Positions 49,701-63,345 of a stretch of DNA of 64,000 nt are shown here, one piece after another; position 1 is the stretch's first letter; the number at the start of each line of letters is the position of its first letter. The translations under genes and the position numbers were made by a program. Origin of the DNA: Sphagnum magellanicum (lineage: Eukaryota > Streptophyta > Sphagnopsida > Sphagnales > Sphagnaceae). The notes under the pieces are model-generated. The model ran no database searches. It was not told where the DNA came from and saw only the letters and a list, made by a program, of their open reading frames with translations. The stretch lies in contig CM038925.1 of NCBI GenBank assembly GCA_021904315.1, forward strand, positions 1,304,501-1,368,500. Direction: 5' to 3'.

Positions 49701-50440
49701 TCTAGTCATATACACTACTAGATACCTAGCCTATGTGCCACATAAGCAACCTAGTTTAGGTGCCAGATAGGCAACCTAGCACAAACGTCACATAGGTACC
49801 TAGTTTTGATGCCACATAAGCTACCAACCCATGGCCTAACCTAGGTACATAGGTAGGTTGTCTATTGTTATGGATTTGTTGATTATTTTTTCATATTTGA
49901 AAATTTTACTTCCAAAATAATGGCATAATAATTGCAAAGGCAACCAACATATATTACAAGATAATGGATGAACCAATACAATGAAATGAAAAATACATTA
50001 TGTCACTTGCAACTGGTAGTCAATTACAATGTATCATTTGCTACTAACATGGGATTTTTAGTTACAAATGTCTCTCGTAGTTGAAAAATAGTTACAAGAG
50101 TCAATCATTAATTTGTAATTTTCTTGTAATGACACAATTAATGTAGATCATTCCATCTAAACCTTAAAACAAAAGGAATGCATAGTCCTGATCAAATTGC
50201 TTATATGCATAATGTAAAAAACAATGTCACCATTAAAAAATTGCAAAATCAATTTAATTTTTTACGTTTTTTTTTTGTTGGCATAAGTTTCTTCTTGAAA
50301 TGTTTTTAATGGGTGATTACATATTTGATAATGTTCTTTAGTTTTCATTGTTTGTGCACACCAATGTTGGTGGTGATAAAAATAGTAATAGACCCCCAAT
50401 TGTTATATATCCACATATATCAAGTCACTTACCCAATATA

Positions 50441-50462
50441 GGGTTGGGGGGGTGGGGGGGGA
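50441..50462 (+). repeat. G-run tract with quadruplex potential
   Basis: GGG-TT-GGGGGGG-T-GGGGGGGG on the plus strand: long G runs with one- and two-base loops in otherwise AT-rich DNA. Not linked to a recognised gene. Confidence 0.6.
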
Positions 50463-53400
50463 GATTTTAAAACTTGGGCGAAGGAAATCCAAAGGTGAGT
50501 GTTTGAAAAAAGCTTGCGTAGGAGAAAATCACAAACTTGAAAATGTTAAGGTTTTTGTGAAATTGAATCAAGTTGCCACCATGAACACATGATTATTTAA
50601 TTCTTTTAATGTTTTGTGTTGCATGGTGGTGAACAATAATGGCATCATTGTTATGAAGTTTGGGAAATAAGTTTAGGGCTACACGACTTGAGACTTGACA
50701 ATGGATTGTGAATATAAAAATGTATTCCATCACCATTGATAAACAACAAGAAATTGATGTGAAATTGTATGCATCGGCCTTCAAAGTTGAAAAATACATT
50801 GTAAGATGTTCATTCCTTTATTAAACATAATTTGACTATAGATCTATAAGTTGCAATCTACTTATGGCAAAGGTTTTTCCTCTTCCCATACAAAGGATCA
50901 TCACAAAGATGATAAACCACAACAATCAAATATTGTCATCTAAAATGTTAGATTATGAAATGAGTTCTTTTATTTTGATGAAATGGAACAAGCCTTCTTC
51001 ACTTCACTATGTTTTCTTTTGAAAATTTCCATATTCTTATATTCAATGTCACATCTGAAATGAGATCAATAAATAGATATCCTTGTAATCCAAAAAATAT
51101 CTTGATGTCCATACTTTCAACCTAAAAAAAAGTCTTTTACAATTAAAAACTATAATGCCACTAACTTTATTCTAGCAAGCAACATAAAAAAGTTATTGTA
51201 ATTAATTTATCATTAAAATGCAACATACATAACACATTATGATTTAATACAAACTTGACCATTACCTATATTTACACATATAATGATGGTTTTTTAAAAA
51301 TGATTGGAAAATTGAGGAACTAGACTTCATCACCATATTTGGTATCTTGTTTCACCTAATTATTGTGACATTTGTCTTGGATGTCATGGTTTGGCTTACT
51401 ACAAACACACAACACATTTAATGAGATATTTATTAACAACCTAAAAAAATTGTATAAGTTTACATGCATTTTTTTTAAAACTATTTTTCAAATGCAACCA
51501 CAATTTTGCTTTTCAAAAAAAACTTGCTTTGTATGTACAACTTTGATTTTGTTGGATTCAAACATTATCAATAAGGCCCTATAGCACAAAAACAATGAAA
51601 GTCATCGTGAATGCACAAAATAACATTTGAATGTAGTTCAACTCCACCTTTCACTTCAAAATCCAAATGTTCAAACACATTAAAAAAACATCACAAAATG
51701 TTTGTTGTCGCTAATTTCTTCACCTTTCTCAAATTGTTCATTATTTTAAGTAACATTTTATAAGTCAAAATTTAAATAAAATGGATGTTTTCCTCACACC
51801 CTTTTTCTTTGATATAAACAAACAAAAAAACAAGCAAAAACAATCCTAACTATGTACATATGATAGTTGCATCATCAAAAACTAAAATGCACAAAATGCT
51901 TAGAAAGAAAGACCATTTGTTTTATAATTTATCTTGAATTTCTTGATAACAAACATGATGCATGAAGGCCCTTGATGCAAAGGGGGGATCTTATTACCAC
52001 ATTTAACTTACCATAACACAAGTAAAAAAATACAAAAGAAACTATTTTTTTTTATTTAAATTATAGTGGGTTGAAGTATATTAATATGAGAAAGATACAT
52101 TGTAATTTTCTACTAAAATATGAAAAATAGTTCCAAAAATAATTGAATTGATTAAAAACCTTTATGGAATTTATAATATCAAATTCACATGTGATTTTGC
52201 ATAATTTGAACCATTTGAAAATTTTGATAAATCTCATATCCCAAGTGGGGTTTTATGAAGGCGTTCATCATATTAAGTTTTTGGTAAATTGAAATTTTGA
52301 CCAAGAAAATCACTTTGAAATGAAGGGTGTCATTTACATTGTCAATTAGGCCAATGCATAAAACCCATTTCAATTGTTTATTTGGATGATTAGTGAAGTA
52401 AATAGTAATGTGATTAGAAACAAAAAATTGATTATGTTATACATATTTATGGCATAAATATACCCATGGTTTATTGAAAGTAAATGATTAAATTTATCTA
52501 TTTATTCCAAATAATATTATATAACATTATTTTTGTGAAATTCATAATTATAAAGCCTAAACATAAAAAATTAGACCCAAAATTAAATGCATCAAATACA
52601 TTAAAAGAAATCTATCATTTTGCAACACCATTTGCATTAATTTTCAATTGCATGTGACAATATGTATATGGACAATATATATGATATGAATTTATACTTT
52701 ATATATGTGTGTGTGTGTTATGCTACAAGGGTTGCCGATGGTGACACATGTTCATTTGTGAAGGCCAATTATATGGTGACATGTAACATTTAAACATTAT
52801 TTCATTATTCATCATTATTAATTAATTATTAATATCTTAGCCATCCAATAAAATGTGAATCGGGTTTTAACACATGTCCATTTGTGAATGCTAATTATAT
52901 GGTGACACTAGCCAATTTTAAAAAGCCCATTGATTATATATTTTAACTAATTAGGTAGTTGGTAGGCTATAGGTAAATAGGTAGGTAGGTATGTATGCCA
53001 TAGGTAGGTAGGTCATAGGTAAATAGGATGGTAAGGTTAGGCTAACTGGGTAGGTTTAAAATAATCCAATTTTGTGTTTGGGGTTAGCCTTTAAAGTTGA
53101 ATCTCTTTCATTGACCCATCCCAAATGGCATTCAATAAATGTTTGTGAACAAGACAAGTGCATTTACTTATATATATAGTGTGCACATTTGGAATCCAAA
53201 GCAAAAAACATATGGGATAAAAAATTAAGTTGCAAGTGCAACAACTATAGTTGCAACTTACATGCAAATACTAGATGCTACTTATGCCATATTAACCTAG
53301 TTTACCTACTAGTTAGATTAAATATATTATAAGCAATAAAATTTAATTATTAATAATTATAATATAATGATAATATTATTAATTGGTTAATAATTGTAAT

Positions 53401-54067
53401 TATAATTTTTTTTGATAATTTCATATGATTATCTATAATGATTAATAATATTATAATATAATTACTTTGGCTAAATTAATTTTGGTTCAATTACTAACTA
53501 TAGTTAAATTAATTAGAAGGCTAAATCAATTAATTATTTTAATCATGTTAGTTTAATTTCATGGTTAAATTAACCATGGTTAATTTAATTTCTTAAATAG
53601 TTTAGCCATGGTTAATTTAGTGAAAGTTAATTTATCTATGGTTAGTTTAGCTTCATAGTTAATTTAACCACAATAGTTAATTTGGCCTAGGTTAATTCAA
53701 CCATGATTAATTTAACCAAGGGACCTAATTTAAGTTTAACCTTGATTAATGTGAATTAAACTTAGTTTTAGCCAATGTTTGCCTTGGGTAACATTAATTA
53801 ACATGGTTTAACCTTAGTATTCAAGGTATAAGACTACTATACATAGCTAAGGTAGATATATTAAGTGTATTAACGTAAGTATATATTAATTTAGGCCATG
53901 ATTTTTATGACATGTGTCCATTTTGTACAATACTAGTTGTATGGTAGTTGCACACACAACCGTATGACCCAAAAATTATACAATACCAATTTTGTAATTG
54001 GAAACACAATAAACTTAATTGCAAATGACACTTGATTACATGTAATTGCATAATGACTAGTTGCAAA

Positions 54068-54087
54068 TGACAAGATTTCTACTAGTG
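54068..54087. mobile_element. Solo CACTA-type terminus
   Basis: The complement reads CACTAGTAGAAATCTTGTC, a typical CACTA tip, followed outside by ATA. A partner left end was not identified. The internal side carries AGTTGCAAATGACA-type words, as in other CACTA subterminal regions here. Confidence 0.45.
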
Positions 54088-56740
54088 ATACTACAATACT
54101 AAACCCAAAAAAACCCAAGAGGGGGTCATCATAATGTGGTTTCACCCAAAAATCCATATTCAATTTAAGTTAACTAACACAATCCATTTTTAAATCCATA
54201 AGATTGATATTCATTATTTTGTTATGTTTTCTTCATTGTTGAAAAACATCATATGTGTTAGTTTTGCGTAAATGGATCCCTTTTTGTGGTATCCAAGAAA
54301 AGTTTAATATTTTAGACATAACAACAATTTAAAAACTATCACAATCACAATTGCAATCACAATCCATATGGTTAACACTATTAATCTACAATAATTATCC
54401 TTCAAAGAATGATCAAGAGGTTAGAGAGAAATGAACCTTTGAGTTTCACATTTCACACCATAAGTTGCAAATCTTGTTGTTACATAAGTTATTTGTTTAT
54501 TTATAAACACATATATGATACCTTATGTCTATGGTTGGAGTTTGATGAGTGCAACACGAAACAAATTACAAGAAATATATAAGCCTACATAACGACTTCA
54601 TATTGGAGTTACATGAATATGATGTACAATATCACATGCACTTTGCTATTGACAATCATTAATATTGCATTATATCTAATAAAAGAAATTGTAAAAAAAG
54701 CTAGTTGGATTAACAAACATAAAAAGGGTTGAGTTTGAAGATGGGTTTAATTTTCTTAATAATGTCCACATGATGTTATTCAACAAATGTCAAATGTGGA
54801 GGCTTTCCAAACAATATTAGAGAAAATAACATATTCGCTAAAACATGTAAAGGTGCAAGTGTGTGCTTTTGACATGAAACTATGACCAACCATCCTCTCA
54901 AGTTTCTAGATGGGTCTTATGACAATGTAATGATCATTTCATATTTGATCAATGGTCATGGTTAACCTCGTTGTCAACCAAGAGGTTAGTTTCACTCATG
55001 TTCCAACCAAAGATCTCTTTTGAAAAGCTTTTGTGATGTCATTAGGCTTGGTCTTTTTTTAGAAACAAAATTTGATGTTGGAAACTACATGGGATTGTGA
55101 TTGACGTCATGATTGACTTCACATGCACCTCAAGAGAAGACTTGTTTTTTCATGGCACGTGGTGGATGCAACATGTAGGTCAAGATAGGAGTTAGGACAT
55201 TCAAGGCCTAAAGTACACACCTAAGCCAAATTTTTCACTGATTATTTCAAAGTCACCAATGTTGCACATAGAGGTCATGAGTTCTTTAATCACTATTCAA
55301 AATGGGTATTGATAAAGGCATTGATTAATTACATTTGTATTTCAATATAACTCAAATCTAGTAACTTGATGTATAAGTCCATGTTTTTTATTTTGTTTCT
55401 AGGAAAAAACCAGAATTGGAAAAGTCCACAACTTTAGTAAATTTGAAGATGCACTTTTGTCTTGCTAAAGGAATTCCTTGCAAATTGGTTTTCACATATG
55501 GAGAAGTGAAGCTAGGTATGCATTACTACTTGTAAAGTTGTGGAAGTTAAGACAACCATTGTGTTTGTTGATTTCTTTCACATCATTATTCTACCATAAC
55601 ACTTTTTTTTAATAAAGATATCTATAGTATTTGTGTAAATATTTAAATAAAATCTTCATGTGTTGTCCTTTCTTTGTTTTTGGAGAAATAGGAATTTTTT
55701 TGTATATAAGACCAAATAAATTCTTTGGGGGTGAAAGCAAAAGTATATATACACAAAAAGTAATCCTTGAAGAAGTAATCATGTTTTTACAAATAAATGC
55801 AAGAAAGTAGAATCAAAACCTTTTCATTCATTGTGAAACTATCATGGGCATTAAATATTGAATTTATAGTATGTTGTGTACAAAGATCGCAATTTTTTAA
55901 TGTATTAGAAGTAGGTAAAACATATTTTAGAAATTGACTAATGAAATTGCGTTCAAATTTACTTTATTAGAAGGTTGATGTATTATTACTTTTGAATTGG
56001 AACTTGAAAGTGCATAAGTAAATTTTAGATTGGAATTAACCAAGAAAGTTAAAAAATCCAATGTTTTTCAAACCTACTTGTTTCTTTAGACAACTTACAA
56101 AGTAAAAACAAATTTATTTGCATTTTTGAGAAATCTATTTAAATTTAATTTAAACATGTGATTATTTAATATCATTGACATAAATTCAAAAAACATTTTC
56201 ATACTGATCATTGCAACAAATAATATTTCTAGATTTAAATATGTTAATAATGCTTAATTTATGGTTATTTTACATTTTTCTTGACAAAGATCATGGAATT
56301 CATAATTGCTTATGCTTTCACCCTTGGGCAAAAACATGGTAAAGTAAACACATAAGATACTCACTTTTATCATGTGTCATATACATAGAAACATGCAAAT
56401 AGCATTGTGAGGAATTTTTGCACACCTTCACCATTAAGATATGCACTCACAAAAAAAACCCGGTTGGAAGTGGAACTACTATGTAGTTGTAGTCTAACAC
56501 GTAAGGCGGTTCAAGGTAAGTAATGAAATTCACTAAGGATCTAATGCATTGTGTCCAACATCTACACATAACATCCTAATCTAACATGCATTGAATTTTT
56601 GAAAAATTAATCTAAAAGGAGCCATGGTATAAAATTTCATAAGTTTTTAGTTTTATTTTTATTTTTTTGATCAAGAGTTAAACTTTGAACTAAAAACCAC
56701 TTTGCTTAGATTGAAGGAAAAAACAGACAATTCGACCCCC

Positions 56741-57125
56741 CTCTACTTCCAACAAGTGTAGCTCCCTTTCAACAACTTCGATGATGCTGAAATTTTGGAA
56801 GAACCTTCTACACCTTCCAAACTAAAACTAATTTAATTTTGACACAAATCCAACGATGGATTTGGAAGGAACAATTAATTGAAATAAAAATCCAGAGGCT
56901 TTGTCATGGAATTCCTTCCATGGACTCCACCACAACACCCTCTACTTCCAACCAATGTAGCTCCCTGACAACAACTTCGATGATGCTGAAATTTTGGGAG
57001 AACCTTCTACACCTTCCAAACTAAAACTGATTTCATTTTGACATAAATCCAACGGTGGATTTGAGAGGAACAACTAATTGAACCAAAATTCCAAAGGTTT
57101 TGCTACAAGTACTTGTTGCACACAA
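56741..57125. repeat. 199-bp tandem duplication
   Basis: CTCTACTTCCAAC starts at 56741 and 56940. Both copies continue through AACAACTTCGATGATGCTGA, GAACCTTCTACACCTTCC and ATCCAACG(A/G)TGGATTT. They are highly similar, so the duplication is fairly recent. It lies about 0.9 kb upstream of the gene at 58.0 kb. No coding function is seen. Confidence 0.85.
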
Positions 57126-57997
57126 CTTCCTTCCATGTTTGATTCTTGCACACTCCTTTTCCATGAACACCTCTACACACATAAGGACGAAACATTCTTC
57201 TTCACACTTCCTCCTCCTCTTTTTTTCCTTTCCACATACACACAATGCCCTCTTTCTTGATAAGCTTCCATGACCTTCCTTAAGCTTGTTTCCCTTGTCC
57301 AATGAAAGCTTGAAATCCTTTGCTCTAATCAATGGCCTTCTCATCCTTCTAAAGCCAATGAGAATTGAGAATAAATTGCCATCCAATTGAGTTTAGGATG
57401 AGAATTTTTGGGCCCAATGAGACACAAGGAAAATTCCATCCTCCAATCAAATAGGATGACAATCCTCATGACTAATGGGATTGGAGGATTCATTCCTTCC
57501 TTTATCTTGGATATTTTGATGAAGTCTCTTGAGCTTGATCCTTATCATTTCCGTCCGTTGACCTTCACATCTTATTTCTTCATCCTAATTACTTCAAGTA
57601 ACTAACTACTAGGATAGTTTATCGGTAGTAACTAATAACGTCCTTGAATTCTTACTTGACTAATTCAATGGTTGAACTAACATTCCCTTGTACCATTTAT
57701 TCTCTTGATATCACCTACCTATTTATTTTACCATGCACTAGTTAACTATGTAATACATAGTAAATTGGAAGTAAAATTTGCACCACAAAAAACCCCCACA
57801 TACTTCTAGATCCGCCGTCGAAATTAGGGTTTGATGAATCCATTAGATCTAGGATGTTCGAGTTTTCATGAGGTTCCGTCGTCACTCCCACACCTTACGC
57901 CTACCTTAATTTGTTAAATAAAAAGGCTTCACCTTCGCAAGTACCACATTGTTTGTACTACCTTCTTGGTTTTTGTTGATGTAGGTGAGAACTAATC

Positions 57998-58411
57998 ATG
58001 GCGGATGATGTCGCTACGCCTTCGAATCCTCCAGTTGCACCAGTAAAACAGGAAGAGCTTGAAGAAACACCATTCGACGTGATTGTTTCTCAACGGCCGC
58101 GCGAAGAAGAATTGCCCAGGCGAGTGGTGCGCACTCGAGTCAATCGTTCGGCATGGGATCGTCGATTGTATCCTAACCCACATGCTTTAATAATTTATTT
58201 AGAATTCGTTCCTGCTCGTGGAGCCGCGCCAGAAAGGTTTGAAGAGTATCAATGCGAAGATGATGATGTCCATTTCCATTGTCGAACGTGGGTTCCCAGT
58301 GATGGCCATTATCGTTGGCTACGAGGGCCAATCAACCCCCTTTCCATGGAGCACCGAGCCGAGTACTTCACTTGCACCATTCGTCGCATTCTAGATTTTT
58401 TGCAATTGTGA
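57998..58411 (+). CDS. Unknown 137-residue acidic protein
   Basis: Not recognised. It is an intact ATG-to-TGA frame whose base composition is clearly richer in GC than its surroundings, ending abruptly at the stop codon. The protein has a Pro/Glu-rich N-terminus (residues 1-40), an R-R-V-V-R-T-R-V-N-R basic patch (about 41-50), then a compact part rich in Trp, Tyr and His with C-E-D-D-D-V-H-F-H-C and W-V-P-S-D-G-H-Y-R-W. No signal peptide or membrane segment. A likely 5'-leader intron acceptor (TTTTTGTTGATGTAG) ends at 57984, 13 bp before the ATG. An A-rich leader with ATTAGGGTTTGATG lies at about 57.83 kb. A gene fragment captured by an element, or a lineage-specific gene, are alternatives. 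Confidence 0.6.
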   Translation: MADDVATPSNPPVAPVKQEELEETPFDVIVSQRPREEELPRRVVRTRVNRSAWDRRLYPNPHALIIYLEFVPARGAAPERFEEYQCEDDDVHFHCRTWVPSDGHYRWLRGPINPLSMEHRAEYFTCTIRRILDFLQL

Positions 58412-58524
58412 TCTATCCTTTAAGTCGGTTATAAAGTTATATTTCACCTAAGGCTACTAAGGCGAAAATGTTAATACTTAAATTTGATTTGATTATATTT
58501 AAAAGTTTGATAGAAGTGAAATTA

Positions 58525-58530
58525 AATAAA
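58525..58530 (+). terminator. Possible poly(A) signal of the 58-kb gene
   Basis: AATAAA about 115 bp after the stop codon, in AT-rich DNA where the word is common, so support is weak. Confidence 0.3.
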
Positions 58531-61500
58531 GATGTATTAGGATTATATCCTAAAAATCTTACAAGTACATCATTAGTGCTTAAAGATTCTTCTACATACT
58601 AACTTAACCTTGTCATGGCGAAATGCTATTGTTAATTATGGGCTAATATTCCCTATATATCAATAAATCACATCTAATTCTACATCCCCTTTCCCTTCTC
58701 TACAACATAAAAAGGATAATGTACTTTAAAAGGTTTATTAGGTGCTTAACTGATTAAGCGCTACATCAACTGAAATAAAGAAGTACTATATGCCTAGAAA
58801 TATCACAAAAGCTGATTCAACTATTAATAATCACTACTTGGAGGCTTATAAACATTCAAATCATTAGTACTAAGGAAAATTACGGAATTAAAGCTTAACT
58901 AATTGTTGAGCTATAATCCATGGCTCACACATCAAAATGAATGGAAATATATGATAAAAAGTTATATGCATCTTTATTGAACTTATGAAAATTTAATTCT
59001 TAAAAAATAACACATGAATTTTTAAGTAAATCAATTAATAAAATTTTATTTATGAGGATGAAAATTTTAGGTTTCTGGGTACATGAACACAAATTACTCA
59101 ATTGAATATGTGTTTATTAAGTAAGGAATAAAGATGATTTCATTTTGAATTTTTGAATTTTTGAATTTTTTTGTCAAATATGTATTATATTTTCTACTTA
59201 TTGGAAGCCTAAAACCAACTTCATCCTTATTTCATATGTACTTTACAGAAATTCACAATTTACAAAAAATAAACATAAAAATTATTTTCATTTCAAACAA
59301 GTAGATAATTGGTATTAAAATATTCAATCTCTTAAGGAACTAACATGAATGAAATTGAAAAAACCAACATTGGATGGGATTATATATTTTTTGAAATGCT
59401 AAATACAAAATGCTTTGAAAACCATAAGCTATTATAATTATGGTAGTTGAAATACCTAGAACTAAAGTTGTTTTAAAAATCAAATGACCACACAATAACT
59501 ATTGCACAACCTTGTCCACAGAAATCAATTAAATAACTTCCAATTCTTGTGCAATTAGTAAATCTTTGAGCTTGTTTATTCTTTCACAATCGTGGTGAAC
59601 ATTTTGGCATCATAAAAACTTCACATCCAAAGGGTTGTCATTTAACAAGGTCACCTCTTCACATCTCAATTCAATTGAAACTTCTTCACAAATGATTTAC
59701 CCTATTCTAACTTGGGGATATTCTTAGGCCTTGGGCCAAAACTACAATTGCAAATGATTTCACAAGAAGAGAACATGGCAACAACCAAGGGGGAAGGGGT
59801 TAACTTTGGCACTTGGTTTTTCAATTCTGCAACTTTCAGCAGTAATGGTTATACAAAAAAATAAACAGGTTGTTGTTAGAGTCATGGAACAGTTTGCTGT
59901 GTTTAGACTTACTTAGTTGTAAATCTTGGTTGTGGAAGGTTTGCTGTTCAAAATTAATAGTCGAAATTGTGATTTTTTACACAAATAATCAATGAATTTT
60001 TAAACGTTTGGCAAAATTGAAAAATATTTTAATTTATGCCAAAATGATAAAGGTACTACAATATATAATCATTTTAATCAACTAGGAGAAAAGGAAGAGC
60101 AAAAAAAGATCAAACCTTATTGTCAAATGATTCTAATACCCTCTTGTAGAAAGTGGAAATGTGGCGTTTGTACATAAAGTGGCCTCAAAAAACTTGTCAC
60201 AATACCACTATGTTCACACCCATTTATTGTTTCTTGGTAAAAACCCTACCTCAACACCTTATTTAAATTTAGGACCTATTTAAACCCTTGAGCCACACTT
60301 TGTATTAAAACCATTTAACAAACATTGAGTTTAATTTCTTGATGTGTACTCTAGCTCCATGTAGATTTGTTGGTTCAATTTTTTAATTACTTAAATTTGA
60401 TTAACACTAGTTTGTACTATCTAAACTTGTATAATCTAAAATTGTATTATCTAAACTTGAATACAAAACATTTTACACCTTAAATCTCTTTTGTTAACTC
60501 CATCTCCACATTACACGACACATATATTAAAAACAAAAACATCAAAAAATGAAAATAAAAATAAAAATGCATCACTTGTTTGAAGAAGAAGAAGAACAAC
60601 AAATCAAGTTGAAAATGGAAGAAACAACTTACAAAGAAAATCATATAAACGTTTCTAAAATCCTAAATCTAAGGGAAATTTGCAAAAAATATTGGGTCCA
60701 ATTTATTGGATTTTAAAATAAAGTTTACCTAAATGTAAATAATGTATTTACAATAAGATTATGATAATTGACATTAAATTATATTTAAAATTCTCAATTT
60801 TGAAGTGACATGTATGGATGTTCCAATGATGCCACAATAAACAATGTCATGATATGCCAATGATACCAATGATAGTCCATTACGTTAAGCTTTGAAACTC
60901 TTGTTTTAGTTATTATTTCTTTTCAGGTCTTTAATTAATGTTCCTACTACCCTACCTAATCAAGATCTCTTAGGAAGCTCTAGCCTCAATTGATTAAAAA
61001 ATGGGTATTAAGGTTTTTGAGTTAAAAGAATGGAATAAGGGAAGTAACAATGGGTTTCATTTTGTAGTTTAAAGAACTATTTCATCCTATTATATATATT
61101 TTGTCCAAATATTGTTTGGTTGTGGAAAACATCAAAAATTTCTATATTTCTAAGAAGAAAAGTAAACACCCTAAGCTATTTGATGAAAATTTCTTATAAA
61201 TAGCCTAAGGCAAATGTCTTAGGCCATTGATGATGGGTTCAGCAACCATCCTAAGCTAAATGTCTGGCAAAGACATTAAGACAAAAGCCTCATGAGCCTA
61301 AACCAAAAGTCCTAAACAATAGACCAAAAGTCCCATGAACATTTAAGCCAAATGTCTTACAAACACATTAAGTCGCGTGTCCTAGGGTCCAATGTGAAAT
61401 AACTTTAGGCTTTAGAAGTGAGAACATGTCTTTAAGATCAATACATGTTTTGGCCTAATGATAGATGTCAAGCCAATAAGTTTCATCCCAAGCCAAAAAA

Positions 61501-62589
61501 TGTTTTGGTATGTTTTGGCTTGGGCATTTTGGCCTAGGGTTCAAATCATTTTTTAACATTTTTGTCTAAAGCCCACACCACACTTGATGTTAAGGTGTAG
61601 CCTTTAACATGTGCTAACACTAACCTATGTGTTTTTGTGTGTTTTATCATCATGTAACTAATATTTTCACCTTAAAGCTTAATAAACTTTTGGTGTCAAG
61701 TCCACATAACGTGTCAATAGCAAGGTAGCATTGCAAGGTCAACTTCAACACCAAAATCCAAATATGCATCTAGAACTATTGTGAGAGGTAAAGTTTTTTT
61801 TTCCTCTTTTTGTTGCATTATCTCTTTCTTTCTTTTAGATTGTAGATAAGCTCCATTGTTGCTGCAACATGTTGTGTGCATTTTGGAGTGTGTGCAATGA
61901 TTTGGAATGGATTTAAATGAAAATTCGGACTTGAGTATTTTGGTTTTTGCTAGTTGTTGTTGCATGGTCCAATGTTGTAGTAAAATTTATTTTTTGAAAA
62001 CAACTATGAGACATTATGTGCTTGGTTTGTTGTAGTTTAAATTCGAAGATGAAAGTTGATAAAGAGAAAAATCCTGGTGTTAATACAAAACATGATTTTC
62101 TTGCACATGCATGCATCTATCTAGGTGTGTGCATTGCATTGTTGCAAATTTTTTATAGACAATGCTAAATAAAACCTATAGAAGAACAATGACGCATTTA
62201 ATTATGCACATGTGTGCGCAATAGCAATGTGAACTTGCAAATAAAAGTGATGACAAGAAAAACTAGAAAAAGAAAAGGGACATGAATAGCTAGAAAGAGA
62301 AAGGGAAGGAATAAGAGAAAGAAGGTGACATGCTCTTAACATTGAGACATTTGGTTCAATTTTCAGACTTTACATAACACTAAATTAATTTTGAAGTCTA
62401 CAATTTTTTTACGATTTAATGTTTGTTAACACTATATTAACTCCAATGTCGCATCACATGCCACCTCATACATAATATTAGGTAACAACACATGTCTGGA
62501 TTGTTGCAATTATTTGTCACCCTAATAAACACTGAGACAGCATAGGCCTTACCACCAGGTGTGGCATGGGCTTAAGGGCCACTCTAGAT
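58531..62589. other. No gene recognised
   Basis: AT-rich DNA. Short GCCAAATGTCT/AAGCCAAA words recur irregularly at 61200-61530. No open frame has a recognised family. Confidence 0.4.
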
Positions 62590-62775
62590 TAGGGTCCAAC
62601 GTCCATGGTCCTACGGAATAGAGCAATGATTTGAAGAACCAAGATGCAAGAAGCTAGGGTCCAAGGCAAGGTCCAACTCAAGGATTGAATTTGCTTCAAA
62701 TGAGTCCAAATTGGTTCCTAGGAATTTGGACCCTGGACCCCATCTCAAAGTGGGACTAAGAGTAGAATCATTTGT
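62590..62775. repeat. Dispersed repeat upstream of the 63-kb gene (see 42595-42800)
   Basis: GGTCCAA, CTCAAGG, TTTGCTTCAAAT, GGTTCCTAGG, TGGACC and an AGTGGGACTAAGAGT block appear in the same order as at 42.7 kb. The minus-strand 60-codon frame here is incidental. Confidence 0.6.
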
Positions 62776-62795
62776 GGCATGTAGGCCTAGCATGG

Positions 62796-62815
62796 ACCCT
62801 AAACCCTAAACCCTA
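62796..62815 (+). promoter_or_regulatory. Telo-box in the promoter of the 63-kb gene
   Basis: ACCCTAAACCCTAAACCCTA: interstitial copies of the plant telomere-type motif. Short telo-boxes are known in promoters of plant translation and cell-cycle genes. The position, about 530 bp before the predicted start codon, fits a promoter or leader element. Confidence 0.55.
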
Positions 62816-63345
62816 GTCCTAGAGTCACATGCCGTCTTCCTGTCTGTTCCTATTCCATACTCGCAACAGAAAGTCTGGCTACGATTACAGGCTCGGAATC
62901 CAGACTTTGGCTAGTTCGCTGAAATGGCGGAAAAGAAGGTTCGGTACAAGTCCGGCAAAGGTTCGGCCGTCGGCTCTCTCGTTCAAATTCAAACCACTCT
63001 GGCTCCCAGTGCCGTTGTCGGGTATATGTTTGTGTATTTTGCGTGCCCACTATTCACTTGGAGCGCAGTTTCTTGTGATTGTGCACTGTCAGGAGGGTTT
63101 GCTACTTAGAGATTGCTTTCTTCTTGTTGCTTCAGAAAAAGGATCAGCTTTCCTCAGTTCCTTTGCTTTTTCTGTTCAGCAAAAGTTGTCGTTTGGTTTG
63201 TTTCTTGTGTTTTTCGGGGTTTTTTTTTATCCGGGGTGGTTTGCTCAGCCCTTGTTTTGTGTAGCTTGCGTGAGTGTTTGCTGTCCGTTGTGAGTTTTTT
63301 TGTCCCCGTCCTCATAGCACTTCGAGTTTTCTTTGAGTTTGGAAA

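Larger units (their letters stand above)
49701..56740. other. AT-rich intergenic DNA with repeat relics
   Basis: No gene is seen. At 49725-49865 and 52950-53060 there are CCTAGGTAGG/GGTAGGTA-rich stretches related to one at 5270-5400. At 52739-52790 and 52868-52912 a near-identical word (CATTTGTGAA..GC.AATTATATGGTGACA) is directly repeated. At 53510-53720 GGTTAATTTAACCATGG-type words recur in both orientations. A lone CACTA-type right end (ATTTCTACTAGTG) ends at 54087, with GTTGCAAATGACA subterminal words before it. Confidence 0.45.

Noticed and set aside
62796-62815. Telomere or chromosome end
   Set aside because: Fewer than three motif units, in a promoter position with genes on the far side, so an interstitial telo-box.
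62829-63293. 154-codon frame before the 63-kb gene
   Set aside because: It overlaps other frames on both strands in a GC-rich leader, shows no family likeness and does not join the supported exons.
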